Shown here: positions 8,985 through 17,399 of the stretch, piece after piece
Layout of the letters: every line of letters begins with the position of its first letter
Position numbering within the stretch: the first letter of the stretch is position 1
NCBI RefSeq assembly: GCF_011050365.1
Contig: NZ_DRFV01000001.1
Span: 124,001 to 188,000 of the forward strand
Reading direction: 5' to 3'
DNA from: Pseudohongiella sp.
GTDB lineage: Bacteria > Pseudomonadota > Gammaproteobacteria > Pseudomonadales > Pseudohongiellaceae
DNA length: 64,000 nt
The notes under the pieces: model-generated
Databases searched by the model: none
What the model saw: the letters and a program-made list of their open reading frames with translations, nothing else
What the model was told of the DNA's origin: nothing
Program-made: the position numbers and the translations under genes

Positions 8985-11313
8985 GTCGATGTTCTCCTAG
9001 AAATTTGGGTTTAAGAACTAGAGCAAGCGGTGGTAGCAAGAGCAGAGAAGCGATAAACGCTGCACTGACTGCTATTGCAACGAGAAAGCCAAACTTGAGC
9101 AGTGGCGGCACATCAGAGGTGACTAGTGCGCCAAAGCCTAAAGCAATGGCCACAAAGTTAAAGAATTGCGCTCTACCACTTTTGGCATACAAACGGGTTA
9201 GGCTCTCGGTCCACGTTTCTTGTTTTTCTTTTAACAGATGTCTCATGGTATGGGTTGTATGCACGGCGAAGTCCACACCGAGTCCGATCGCGATAGATGC
9301 GAACATCGAAGTCGATACGCTCAACCATATTCCTGTGACACCCATTACGGCGTAGATCAGCAGGATGGATAGACCCACTGGGATAAAGACCAGAAGCCCA
9401 GCTGCGACAGAACCAAATAGAATGCTCGCCATCACTACAACTGCAAGCGAGCACAAGATTACGCTCATTAGGTTGTTCTGCATGATTGGCGCGATCCAAT
9501 GATAGCTAACCGGTATATCGCCTGTGACTGTTGCAGTTGCTCCGCTGCCTGCAAAGTTCTCGTCGATCCAGCCCTGGATATCTTCTACTACCAGTTTGTT
9601 GTCGGAATATTTGTTTTGCGTCAGGGTGGCCCGGATCAGCGCCTGGCGACGTTCGCCGTCAATCTTGTCTTCGAAAGCAGTCGGATCACCCGATGCCGTA
9701 TACAAGAAAAACAGTTGAGCTATCAGCAGTTCGTCGTCGGGAATCTCATAGGTCTGTTCGTCATTTTCATTTACCGCTTTGTTCATTTGCTTAATGAAAT
9801 CAACGACAGAGGTGCTACCCTTAATCCCATCGATGCTCTCGAGGTAGCGCTGGGTTTCCTCGATCTTGCGCAGTACCAGGGGATTGTAGATTCCTTCAAC
9901 TTTTCCGGTTTCGACCAGCACGTCCAGATAGTAGGTGCCGTCCATTAGTTGATTGACCTCCTGGTCTGCTATGTAGATCGCTTCAGTGGTCTTGAAGTTT
10001 GCAATACGTTCTTCATTTGGCTCAACAAATGTAGCCCCGATAACAGCGGCCACTGCTACTGCGAAGCCAAAGAGCACGGTGAATTTTGGATTGCTTAAAA
10101 CCGACTTGCCAACGGCATGAAGCATCCTGGCGCTTAAAGTAGGTCTCACCGCTTTGTTCGCAGATGCTTTAAAAGCGCCACTTGGCTTTGGTTTTAGAAA
10201 GGACAGGAGCGCAGGTAAAGTAGTCATGCTATAGGCCCAGGCCAGGAACACCGAAAGCGCGCCAAATACTCCGAAATAGTAAATAGGTGGCATCGTGGTC
10301 GTTGCGGCGAGAGCCATAAAACCTGCAATTGTGGTGAATGTGGTGAGCGTAACCGGCTGCCACATATTACCCATGGCGCGAGTGGTGATAGTGATTGCAT
10401 CGGCATCAGGATCTAGCGCGATTTCTTCGTAGTATTGACTGAAAATGTGCACCGAGTCGGCAACTGCAATACCAATCATGCAGACAATCAGACCGTTGGT
10501 AATAGCGTAGAAGGCGACTCCTGCCGCTGCCATTGCCCCTATGGTGCCACCGGCTGTTAGTATCACAATGAGGTTTGGGATAAGCGCGCCGCGAACTGTT
10601 CGGAACGCGATAATTAGAATTATTGTGATGATGACTGCCGCTAGCGGATTGAGCTTTTTCGCGTCGTTGTCAATATAGGCCGAAAGATAGCCCGCGACGG
10701 CACCCTCTCCGGAGACATGAATGACGTCGCCATTTCCAAGGGGCGCGTCCTGTAATAGCTGTACGACAGACTGGTAAGTTTGTGCCGCTTTGTTCTCGTC
10801 TATGAGCTCTGCAACGACGACTGTGGCCTGCCCGTTTCGTGCAACCAGTGTTCCCTGGTACAGAGGGAAATCTTCAATGGCAGACTTGATCCATTGAATA
10901 CGTTCAGCGCTGTCGGGCGACTCCTCAAAGAAGTCTTCCACTTCCAGGCCATCAAAGGTACCAACAATATTGGCTTCAGTGGCCAAGGAGGTAATTTGGT
11001 CGGGGTCTATATTGTCCATTGTCTGAATGTTGTTGCTGATCCACTGCACCAGCCCCAGACTGCCCGGATTGTAGATGCCCGTATCACTGCGATTGACCAC
11101 GGTCACGAGTATCGGGGCCGCGATATTAAACAGCGCTTCGACCTCGTCGCGGTTAATCAATGCGGGGTCTTCCGGGTTGATGAACGCATCCGCACTGGTG
11201 TCTTTGCGCAGCTTGGGCGCTTGACTCCCCAGCGCCAGGAAACTCACCAGGGTTAGGGCGATGACTGGCCAGCGCCAACGGACGATAAAATTGAAGAAAC
11301 CTGCAGATGTCAT
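8974..11313 (-). CDS. RND superfamily (MMPL-type) transporter
   Basis: A 779-residue inner-membrane protein with two homologous halves. Each half has one membrane helix, a large periplasmic loop, then a cluster of five helices; see FNFIVRWRWPVIALTLVSF at the start and VILCSLAVVVMASILFGSV in the second half. ICMIGIAVADSVHIFSQYYEE and SIAIGLGVDFAVHTTH are the paired intramembrane motifs carrying acidic residues typical of proton-driven MMPL/HpnN-like exporters. The ATG at 11313 is preferred over 11349 because AAAGGAGC precedes it by 6 nt. It is the first gene of an operon with the LolA-like and barrel proteins, the usual partners in hydrophobic-compound or lipid export modules. Two palindromic operators lie upstream. 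The cargo is unknown. Confidence 0.9.
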   Translation of the reverse strand: MTSAGFFNFIVRWRWPVIALTLVSFLALGSQAPKLRKDTSADAFINPEDPALINRDEVEALFNIAAPILVTVVNRSDTGIYNPGSLGLVQWISNNIQTMDNIDPDQITSLATEANIVGTFDGLEVEDFFEESPDSAERIQWIKSAIEDFPLYQGTLVARNGQATVVVAELIDENKAAQTYQSVVQLLQDAPLGNGDVIHVSGEGAVAGYLSAYIDNDAKKLNPLAAVIITIILIIAFRTVRGALIPNLIVILTAGGTIGAMAAAGVAFYAITNGLIVCMIGIAVADSVHIFSQYYEEIALDPDADAITITTRAMGNMWQPVTLTTFTTIAGFMALAATTTMPPIYYFGVFGALSVFLAWAYSMTTLPALLSFLKPKPSGAFKASANKAVRPTLSARMLHAVGKSVLSNPKFTVLFGFAVAVAAVIGATFVEPNEERIANFKTTEAIYIADQEVNQLMDGTYYLDVLVETGKVEGIYNPLVLRKIEETQRYLESIDGIKGSTSVVDFIKQMNKAVNENDEQTYEIPDDELLIAQLFFLYTASGDPTAFEDKIDGERRQALIRATLTQNKYSDNKLVVEDIQGWIDENFAGSGATATVTGDIPVSYHWIAPIMQNNLMSVILCSLAVVVMASILFGSVAAGLLVFIPVGLSILLIYAVMGVTGIWLSVSTSMFASIAIGLGVDFAVHTTHTMRHLLKEKQETWTESLTRLYAKSGRAQFFNFVAIALGFGALVTSDVPPLLKFGFLVAIAVSAAFIASLLLLPPLALVLKPKFLGEHRHED

Positions 11314-11378
11314 ATTTTGCTCCTTTAACAGCAATACTTTCGTGTTCATTAAGTGGCTAATGCGTTATTGATCATGTA

Positions 11379-11390
11379 GTGTATATACAC
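11379..11390. promoter_or_regulatory. Palindromic operator 1 (GTGTATATACAC)
   Basis: A perfect 12-bp palindrome upstream of the RND gene. On the minus strand a TTGACC hexamer (11403-11398) that could serve as a -35 element lies between this site and the next copy, so a bound dimer would block the promoter. The likely binder is the adjacent MarR-family protein. Confidence 0.75.
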
Positions 11391-11415
11391 ATCCGCAGGT
11401 CAAGATTGCTATGTA

Positions 11416-11427
11416 GTGTATATACAC
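11416..11427. promoter_or_regulatory. Palindromic operator 2 (GTGTATATACAC)
   Basis: Second identical copy of the palindrome, centred 37 bp from operator 1. Here the symmetry extends to 14 bp (AGTGTATATACACT). It lies between the RND operon promoter region and the 3' end of the MarR gene. Confidence 0.75.
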
Positions 11428-11452
11428 TTTTGTGTTTTTAAAAAAGATGTTG

Positions 11453-11887
11453 CTAGTCGCCGAAGGCGATATCCAGCCATAGCTCCTTGTTTGCCTGCCA
11501 GTTTTCCTGGCCAATGCGGCTTACGAAGCTTGCCTGCATTTGCTTCCATAGAGGCAAGGCTTTGGCCAGGATGGCGTCACCCTTTGGCGTGATCTGCACC
11601 TTTCTTTCGCGTCTGTAGCCTTCTTCGGCAAGTGTGATCAGTCCTTTCTCGGCCATGAGTTCCAGCGTGCGGATAAGAGAAGTGCGCTCCATCGCAAGCT
11701 TGTCTGCCATCGTTGTGATAGAGGATGGCTCCTTGCCCTTTATGATCGCCAGCAGTGTGAATTGCGTGCTCTTGATGCCTATGCTCTTGAAGGCCTCATC
11801 GTAATCGCGCGTGATACGGCGCGCTGCCGCCCTGGCTCTAAAGCAGGGACAGTTTTCAAATACGTCTGTTAAGTCTTCTTTATTCAT
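11453..11887 (-). CDS. MarR-family transcriptional regulator
   Basis: A 144-residue winged-helix repressor. The helix-turn-helix region is visible as SSITTMADKLAMERTSLIRTLELM and the wing as YRRERKVQITPKG. An N-terminal Cys-Pro-Cys (residues 13-15) precedes a FRARAAARRITRDYD helix typical of this subgroup, so thiol-based sensing is possible but unproven. The ATG at 11887 is chosen because a longer frame starting at 11923 would run through the operator, and AAGG lies 9 nt upstream. The gene is in the same orientation as the RND/LolA-like/barrel operon and ends 103 bp before its promoter region. Identical palindromes upstream of both units point to autoregulation and operon control. The inducer is unknown. 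Confidence 0.9.
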   Translation of the reverse strand: MNKEDLTDVFENCPCFRARAAARRITRDYDEAFKSIGIKSTQFTLLAIIKGKEPSSITTMADKLAMERTSLIRTLELMAEKGLITLAEEGYRRERKVQITPKGDAILAKALPLWKQMQASFVSRIGQENWQANKELWLDIAFGD

Positions 11888-11904
11888 GGAGTGAACCTTA
11901 GCAT

Positions 11905-11916
11905 GTGTATATACAC
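11905..11916. promoter_or_regulatory. Palindromic operator 3 (GTGTATATACAC)
   Basis: Third identical copy, ending 18 bp upstream of the chosen MarR start codon, the expected place for an autoregulatory operator. Confidence 0.75.
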
Positions 11917-11992
11917 TACGCAACAGGTTTTAGGCGAAACTATGATGCCTCTGTAGACCGACGTCTTTTGCGAACGCCGATCCAGGACCCAG

Positions 11993-12041
11993 GGCCCGAA
12001 AACCCGGCGTGAGTTTCTGGATTTCCTCAAGCTGGGCGGGT
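11993..12041 (+). pseudogene. Remnant of an amidohydrolase gene 3' end
   Basis: These 49 bases match 46 of 49 in the 3' end of the amidohydrolase gene (6741-6789). Translated in the same frame they encode GPKTRREFLDFLKLGG against GPKTRREFLNFLKLGG, but the stop codon is changed from TGA to TCA. Nothing upstream resembles the rest of the gene, so this is a tail fragment only. Around it, the 320-bp stretch 11888-12207 holds operator 3, this remnant, a run of eight Gs (12053-12060) and a Fur-like box, but no other gene. Confidence 0.75.
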
Positions 12042-12080
12042 CAAGGCGGCGAGGGGGGGGTGAAAAAGCCAGTCGGTATT

Positions 12081-12099
12081 GATAATTATTATCATTAAG
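12081..12099. promoter_or_regulatory. Fur-box-like site
   Basis: The sequence starting GATAATTATTATCATTA matches 15 of 19 positions of the classical Fur consensus GATAATGATAATCATTATC. It lies about 110 bp upstream of the small DUF2061 gene, so that gene may be iron-controlled. Binding is an inference from sequence match only. Confidence 0.5.
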
Positions 12100-12207
12100 A
12101 TAGAAATTAACAAATTCCTATCCACAATGCCCTGTCCTATGCTTTGGTCATCGAAAAAGCCACCGGCGCCGCCGGTGGTCAACCTTCAAGCGATTAAGGA
12201 CATGGAC

Positions 12208-12414
12208 ATGAAACAGGTACAAAAAACCGCCAGTTTTGCTGTATTGCACTTTATGACGGCTTTCTCCGTGGCCTGGGCCATGACTGGCAGCATGTTGATT
12301 GGCGGCGCGGTGGCGCTGGTGGAGCCGGCGATCAATACGGTTGTGTACTTCCTGCATGAAAAATTCTGGCAGCGCAGGGGCACAGCAGTGCCTGCGCCGG
12401 TATTGAACGCCTGA
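12208..12414 (+). CDS. DUF2061 small membrane protein
   Basis: A small integral membrane protein of about 68 residues. The pattern KTASFAVLHFMTAFSVAWAMTG followed by a second hydrophobic segment and VVYFLHEKFWQR matches the DUF2061 family, whose members have two helices and no assigned function; the two halves of the first segment give the helix and its turn. The ATG at 12208 is favoured because AAGGA lies 7 nt upstream and the conserved domain begins there; ATGs at 12202 and 12127 are in frame and would add 2 or 27 residues. It follows a Fur-like box and precedes a CNNM-type membrane protein by 93 bp. Confidence 0.8.
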   Translation: MKQVQKTASFAVLHFMTAFSVAWAMTGSMLIGGAVALVEPAINTVVYFLHEKFWQRRGTAVPAPVLNA

Positions 12415-12507
12415 GTGCAACCGTCAATGCTCATAAATGTTTGTCGCTGCCGTGTTTAGTGTAGTAGCATTTGATTCCCTTGTTGTTTGGAGATTCAAAG
12501 ACCCTCT

Positions 12508-13572
12508 ATGGGCCTACTTCTGGTATTCGCACTCTTATCCATCTGTGTCTCATTTGTCTGTTCATTGCTGGAAGCGGCGCTTCTGTCTCTGACCCCCAGT
12601 CATGTCACGCGCTTTCGTCACTCCGACCCGGAGCTGTACCGTAAGCTACGCAAACTCAAAGATCGTATTGATCAGCCGCTGGCAGCGATTCTGACGCTCA
12701 ATACTGTTGCTCATACCTTTGGAGCGGCCGGTGTTGGCGCCCAGGTGGGTGTGGTGTTTGGTGACGGTTATCTGGCTGTGGCCTCTGCCGTGATGACCTT
12801 TCTGGTGCTGATTCTGTCGGAAATTATTCCCAAAACGCTGGGCGCGCGTTATTGGCAAAACCTGGTGCCGTGGTTGCCCGCGACGCTGAATTTCCTGATT
12901 CTGATTCTCAAGCCTTTCATTATGATGTCGGACAAGATCACCGAGTGGATGGGTGTGGGCGCGTCGGACGTTGACCTGCGCTCGGAAATCAAGGCGCTGA
13001 CCAATCTGGGCCGGGACACCGACCAGCTGGACGAAGACGAGCGGCGAGTGATTGCCAATATTCTGGACCTGCATGAAGTGCAGATCAAAGACATCATGAC
13101 GCCCAAGACCGTGTGTGAGTATCTGCTGGCCGACTCGGCAGTCGGAGATATTCTCGATGCCATGCGCGATACCGCATTTTCGCGTTATCCGGTGGTGGAT
13201 CAGGAAGAACATCCGCACGGCGTCGTGTTTCGCGCAGAGCTGCTGGATGCCGAGCCCAATGCCAAAGTGGCCGACCTGATCAAGCCGGTCAAAATCGTCA
13301 CCGACGAGATCAGCGCTGAGGCGCTGTTGGGGGCCTTCCTGAAGGAACATCAGCACATGGCCATGGTGTACGACCAATATGGCACCTGGCTGGGCCTGGT
13401 AACCATGGAAGATGTGCTGGAGACCATCCTGGGTCAGGCCATCATGGATGAGACCGACGATATTCCCAATATGCGGCGTTTCGCCCGCAAGCGCTGGGAA
13501 AATCGACTCAAGTATCAAAGCGGCAAACCCCAGAGTCAGGCGTCAACGGATGCCGGCGCTACCGGGAAGTAG
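12508..13572 (+). CDS. CNNM/CorC-type membrane protein (DUF21 and CBS domains)
   Basis: About 354 residues. An N-terminal DUF21 transmembrane domain (residues 1-150) contains the family motifs CSLLEAALLSLTPSH, LTLNTVAHTFGAA and SEIIPKTLGARY. Two CBS domains follow, starting with IKDIMTPKTVCEYL and ending in GTWLGLVTMEDVLETILG, a layout shared with hemolysin-C and Mg/Co transport proteins. Members are implicated in divalent-cation, mainly magnesium, export with the CBS pair as nucleotide sensor. The usual C-terminal CorC_HlyC domain is missing; the protein ends in a short polar tail. ATG 12508 is chosen; the longer frame would need a TTG start inside a GGAG stretch. Ion specificity is not readable from the sequence. 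Confidence 0.85.
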   Translation: MGLLLVFALLSICVSFVCSLLEAALLSLTPSHVTRFRHSDPELYRKLRKLKDRIDQPLAAILTLNTVAHTFGAAGVGAQVGVVFGDGYLAVASAVMTFLVLILSEIIPKTLGARYWQNLVPWLPATLNFLILILKPFIMMSDKITEWMGVGASDVDLRSEIKALTNLGRDTDQLDEDERRVIANILDLHEVQIKDIMTPKTVCEYLLADSAVGDILDAMRDTAFSRYPVVDQEEHPHGVVFRAELLDAEPNAKVADLIKPVKIVTDEISAEALLGAFLKEHQHMAMVYDQYGTWLGLVTMEDVLETILGQAIMDETDDIPNMRRFARKRWENRLKYQSGKPQSQASTDAGATGK

Positions 13573-13670
13573 TTAGCTGCCGGGAGTAGTGTCAGTACGG
13601 GCATTTTTGAGCGCAGCGCGGGAATCCGCTATACTCGCTGCATTCCCGTCCTTTAACGCGTGCTCTCATT

Positions 13671-14966
13671 ATGTCTTCCCATCACAACGATTCGCTGGTG
13701 CTGGCGCCAGTCAGCACCGCCCGCGGGGAAATTACCCTGCCGGGCTCAAAAAGCCTGTCCAACCGCATACTGCTATTGGCTGCTCTGGCGCAGGGTGAAA
13801 CCCGCATCAGCAATCTGCTGGACAGCGATGACGTGCGTTATATGCTGCAGGCCTTGACCGCGCTGGGCGTCAAGCTGTCGCTGAGCGAGGATAAAACCGA
13901 GTGTCAGGTGCAGGGCAGGGGCGGAGAGTTGTTTTATGAAGGCGCGCTGACATTGTTTCTGGGTAATGCCGGTACTGCCATGCGTCCGCTGTGTGCGGCC
14001 CTGGCGGCCAGTGGCGGAGAGTTTACGCTGACCGGTGAGCCACGCATGTATGAGCGCCCCATCGGCGACCTGGTCGACTGTCTGCGGGCGACCGGGGCAG
14101 ATATCACCTATCTGGGCGAGGAATCGTATCCACCCTTGCTGATTCGTGGCAAACGCCTGCGCGGTGGCCAGGTCAGTATTCGCGGCAATATTTCCAGTCA
14201 GTTTCTGACGGCCATGCTGATGGCGGCGCCATTGTGTGAGGGCGACCTGGAAATAGTTGTGGATGGCGAGCTGGTGTCAAAACCCTATATCCGTATCACG
14301 CTGGATGTCATGCAGCGTTTTGGCGTGATCGTCGACAACCATGACTATCAACGTTTTGTGGTTCGTGCCGGTCAGCACTACCGCGCGCCGGGCGACATCA
14401 TGGTAGAAGGCGACGCGTCGTCGGCTTCATATTTTCTGGCCGCAGCAGCCATCGCCGGCGGCACCGTGCGAGTACATGGCACGGGTTCCGCGAGCGTGCA
14501 GGGAGATGCCCGCTTTGCCGATGTTCTGGAACAGATGGGCGCAAAAGTTAAATGGGGTGAGACCTGGATAGAAGTCAGTGGCGGGCCGCTCAAAGGCGTC
14601 GACGTGGATCTTAATCATATTCCCGATGCGGCGATGACCATTGCTACCACGGCGCTGTTTGCTGAAGGGCCGACTGCGATTCGTAATATTTATAACTGGC
14701 GGGTCAAGGAAACCGATCGATTGTCGGCCATGGCCACGGAACTGCGCAAGGTGGGTGCGACGGTAGAAGAGGGGGATGATTATATTGTTATTACGCCGCC
14801 GACGCACATTTCACCGGCGGTGATTGATACCTATGATGACCATCGCATGGCCATGTGTTTTTCCCTGGCCGCTTTTGGTGACAGCCCGATCACCATCAAT
14901 GATCCGGGCTGTACCGCAAAAACCTTCCCTGGTTATTTTCAGCTGTTCAACAGTCTCACGCGCTGA
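13671..14966 (+). CDS. aroA: 3-phosphoshikimate 1-carboxyvinyltransferase (EPSP synthase), class I
   Basis: Sixth step of the shikimate pathway: it transfers the enolpyruvyl group from phosphoenolpyruvate to shikimate-3-phosphate in the cytoplasm. The 431-residue length matches the family. Diagnostic motifs are [10 protein letters not shown] (residues 23-32, substrate-binding Lys27), [60 protein letters not shown] and [13 protein letters not shown]. The residues around GNAGTAMRP are those of the glyphosate-sensitive class I type. The start ATG lacks an obvious ribosome site. An 11-bp hairpin overlaps the stop codon. The gene is not beside other aromatic-pathway genes here. Confidence 0.97.
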   Translation: MSSHHNDSLVLAPVSTARGEITLPGSKSLSNRILLLAALAQGETRISNLLDSDDVRYMLQALTALGVKLSLSEDKTECQVQGRGGELFYEGALTLFLGNAGTAMRPLCAALAASGGEFTLTGEPRMYERPIGDLVDCLRATGADITYLGEESYPPLLIRGKRLRGGQVSIRGNISSQFLTAMLMAAPLCEGDLEIVVDGELVSKPYIRITLDVMQRFGVIVDNHDYQRFVVRAGQHYRAPGDIMVEGDASSASYFLAAAAIAGGTVRVHGTGSASVQGDARFADVLEQMGAKVKWGETWIEVSGGPLKGVDVDLNHIPDAAMTIATTALFAEGPTAIRNIYNWRVKETDRLSAMATELRKVGATVEEGDDYIVITPPTHISPAVIDTYDDHRMAMCFSLAAFGDSPITINDPGCTAKTFPGYFQLFNSLTR

Positions 14967-14978
14967 AGCGTGAGACTG
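14951..14978. terminator. Perfect 11-bp hairpin at the aroA stop
   Basis: CAGTCTCACGC (14951-14961) pairs perfectly with GCGTGAGACTG (14968-14978) around a 6-nt loop that contains part of the aroA stop region. It lies between the convergent aroA and TonB-receptor genes. No T-run follows, so it may be a bidirectional transcript-end structure rather than a classical terminator. Confidence 0.65.
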
Positions 14979-14991
14979 TGGTACGACCGGC

Positions 14992-17313
14992 TTACTGCCA
15001 GTCGTAGGAGACGTTCAGGTAAACAGTGCGACCTGGCCATGGATGCGCGACAAAGTCGATGTCATTGCCGATATTGTCGACGCCTGCACCCAGCGAGAAA
15101 CCATTGCCGAAACGATAGTCAGTCTTGATGCCCACTCGCGAATAGCCATCCTGTGCACCGTAAACATTCTGTTCGGTGTCGCGGTTATCGTTGCGACCAA
15201 AACTGGTGTCGGCGTACTGATAGTTCAGGCCCACGTTCCAGTCGTCACTGATGTGATAGGTGGCCAGCAGATTGGCGCGCCACGTTGGCAGACGCGGATA
15301 CACATTGCCCTCGATGCTGGGATCGACGCGGTTGCGCACAATTTCATTGTCGGTGTAGGTGGTATTAAAACGCAGGTCCAGGTTGTCCAGCCACAGATCA
15401 CTGGCGTTGACAATGAACTCGCCACCCAGGGTGTCCACCTGGCCAATCGGAATGAAGGTGCGTACCGAGATACCACCGGCCAGAGTTTCGGCCTGTGCCT
15501 CAATCACATCGTCAATGCTTTCCTGGAAGGCGTTGACGCGGATATAACCGCCGTCAAAGCCGTATTCCACGCCCAGGTTGTGATGCAATCCGGCTTCCGG
15601 TTTCAGCGTCGGGTTGGCCTGATTGATGGTGTTATACGCCTGGTACTGGCTGAACAGCTCCTCAACGATGGGGAAACGGTAGGCCTCGGCTACCGCGTAG
15701 CTCAGGGTCAAGTTATCGGTCGCCTGATAGGCCGCGGTAAACTTGGGTGAGAACGCACTGCGTGATTGCCCGGGCACAGCGATGGGCTGCACGTTGCCGC
15801 CAACCTGCGTGGTGTAGTAGCCACCGTTGCTGTTGAATGATTCGTAGCGCCCGCCCAGGGTCAGTGCCAGTTGCTGTGTCGGCAACCAGCTCAGTTCGGC
15901 AAACGCGGCGCTGACATCGGTTTCGCCGCCACTGCTGCTGTTAAGCTGGTCCTTGCTGCCTGACCGGTAGTCATTGGAATCATAGACATCAATGTTCAAT
16001 TCATAGGCATCGTAGCGCAGGCCCGTGACCAGGCTGAGGTTGTCGACACCGAGCTGATTGAAGGTCAGTTTTACCTCGGCACTCTGCCAACCGGTATCGC
16101 CAAAATCAGTGACCTGACCCGCTGGCGTATATCCGGGATCAGCCGGGTTGCGCAGCGAGTCGCGGCTTTCATCACGCACAATGGCAAACTGGTTGAGGTT
16201 GGTTTCCAGATCAATCGTGTCAGTCAATGGGCCACGTACTCGCAGTCCCAGTGACAGGCTGTCGCGTTCCTGCTCGCCCACACCCAGGCGACCGGCCGGG
16301 ATGCTGATGCCATTGCCGTCCTGACGCACATTGCCACTCCAGACCAGGTCCCCACTGCTGTCGCGCATATAGGCATTGGGCTGATTGCTGGAAGCACGAT
16401 CTTCGTAAGCGATATTCACCAGCCCGGACCAGGCACCGATGTCGTGACCAATCTTGATTTTGTAATTCTGGGTCTGGGTATCGACTACGCCGGTATCACC
16501 AAACCAGAGTTGAGAGTTGCCGAACTGGTCGTTGCCAATCACGCCGCCACTGACGTTGGCGGCTGTGGGACTGCTGTTGTTGGCACCAAAATAGAAGGTC
16601 TGTGGCTGTGAGTCGTTTTCCAGGCGGTTGTAGGAAAAATACAGGCTGGTATCGCCGATTTTATCGCCTACCGAGAAGAAGCTTTTGTAGCCATTGACCC
16701 GGTCATCAAAGCCATAGGCGTCGAATTCCTGCGAGTAGTAGGAACTGTCGAAATGGAATTCACGTTCCTGCGGGATGGCTGACTCGATCAGTACCACGCC
16801 GCCCATGGCATTGCCGCTGTATTCAGCAGAAAACGGTCCGTAAAGTACTTCGACCTGGGCGATTTCACTGGCTGACACCATCGACCAGCGTGGCGAGCCA
16901 TTCCAGCGCGATTGCAGCAGGTAATGCAAGGGCACGCCATCAGCAAAAACCATGGAGCGCGAAGTCTGGAACATATTGGCGCCGCGCATACCCATGGTGC
17001 CGTTGGAGTCGCCGATAAAACGACGGCGAATGACCAGGCTGGGTTCGAATTTGACGATATCTTCGGTGGTGGCGATATTGATGCTGGCCAGATCTGCCTG
17101 GGTAAGCACGCTGGCAGGATGGCTCAGGCTGGAGCGCTGTCCGGCTTCACTGCCCCAGATCAGAATCTCTTCGATGGGGGCAGCGGCGTTGCTGCTGGTT
17201 TGTTGTGTGGTTTGTGCCTGCACTATGGAGCTATGGCCGGCGGCAGCGACCAGCGCCATGGCGCAGCCAAGGAGGCGTTTGTTGAAAACCGGTCGAGCGT
17301 GTATCGAAAACAT
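14992..17313 (-). CDS. TonB-dependent outer-membrane receptor
   Basis: A 773-residue outer-membrane receptor with signal peptide (LLGCAMALVAAAGHSS, then IVQAQ). A plug domain follows: the TonB-box region may be IEEILIWG, with ATTEDIVKFEPSLVIRRR, NGTMGMRGANMF and VEVLYGPFSAEYSGNAMGG as plug hallmarks. A 22-strand barrel region ends with VYLNVSYDWQ. Barrel motifs such as LSYAVAEAYRFPIVEELF and NPTLKPEAGLHHNLGVEYG are typical of the family. The ligand cannot be read from sequence, and no Fur box or transporter partner is adjacent. The gene is flanked by aroA and a stress-protein gene, so context gives no further hint. Confidence 0.93.
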   Translation of the reverse strand: MFSIHARPVFNKRLLGCAMALVAAAGHSSIVQAQTTQQTSSNAAAPIEEILIWGSEAGQRSSLSHPASVLTQADLASINIATTEDIVKFEPSLVIRRRFIGDSNGTMGMRGANMFQTSRSMVFADGVPLHYLLQSRWNGSPRWSMVSASEIAQVEVLYGPFSAEYSGNAMGGVVLIESAIPQEREFHFDSSYYSQEFDAYGFDDRVNGYKSFFSVGDKIGDTSLYFSYNRLENDSQPQTFYFGANNSSPTAANVSGGVIGNDQFGNSQLWFGDTGVVDTQTQNYKIKIGHDIGAWSGLVNIAYEDRASSNQPNAYMRDSSGDLVWSGNVRQDGNGISIPAGRLGVGEQERDSLSLGLRVRGPLTDTIDLETNLNQFAIVRDESRDSLRNPADPGYTPAGQVTDFGDTGWQSAEVKLTFNQLGVDNLSLVTGLRYDAYELNIDVYDSNDYRSGSKDQLNSSSGGETDVSAAFAELSWLPTQQLALTLGGRYESFNSNGGYYTTQVGGNVQPIAVPGQSRSAFSPKFTAAYQATDNLTLSYAVAEAYRFPIVEELFSQYQAYNTINQANPTLKPEAGLHHNLGVEYGFDGGYIRVNAFQESIDDVIEAQAETLAGGISVRTFIPIGQVDTLGGEFIVNASDLWLDNLDLRFNTTYTDNEIVRNRVDPSIEGNVYPRLPTWRANLLATYHISDDWNVGLNYQYADTSFGRNDNRDTEQNVYGAQDGYSRVGIKTDYRFGNGFSLGAGVDNIGNDIDFVAHPWPGRTVYLNVSYDWQ

Positions 17314-17399
17314 GAAAAATTCCTGAGCCAGTTTGCCTTGATGCTGGCAGTTTACTCAGTCTCGTGATTCACACAATGTGGCATAGTGTCGCAGCGCCG

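Noticed and set aside
6792-11992. Transposon or integron carrying the RND module
   Set aside because: No transposase, integrase, terminal inverted repeats or short target duplication found; only the 49-bp gene-tail copy is seen.
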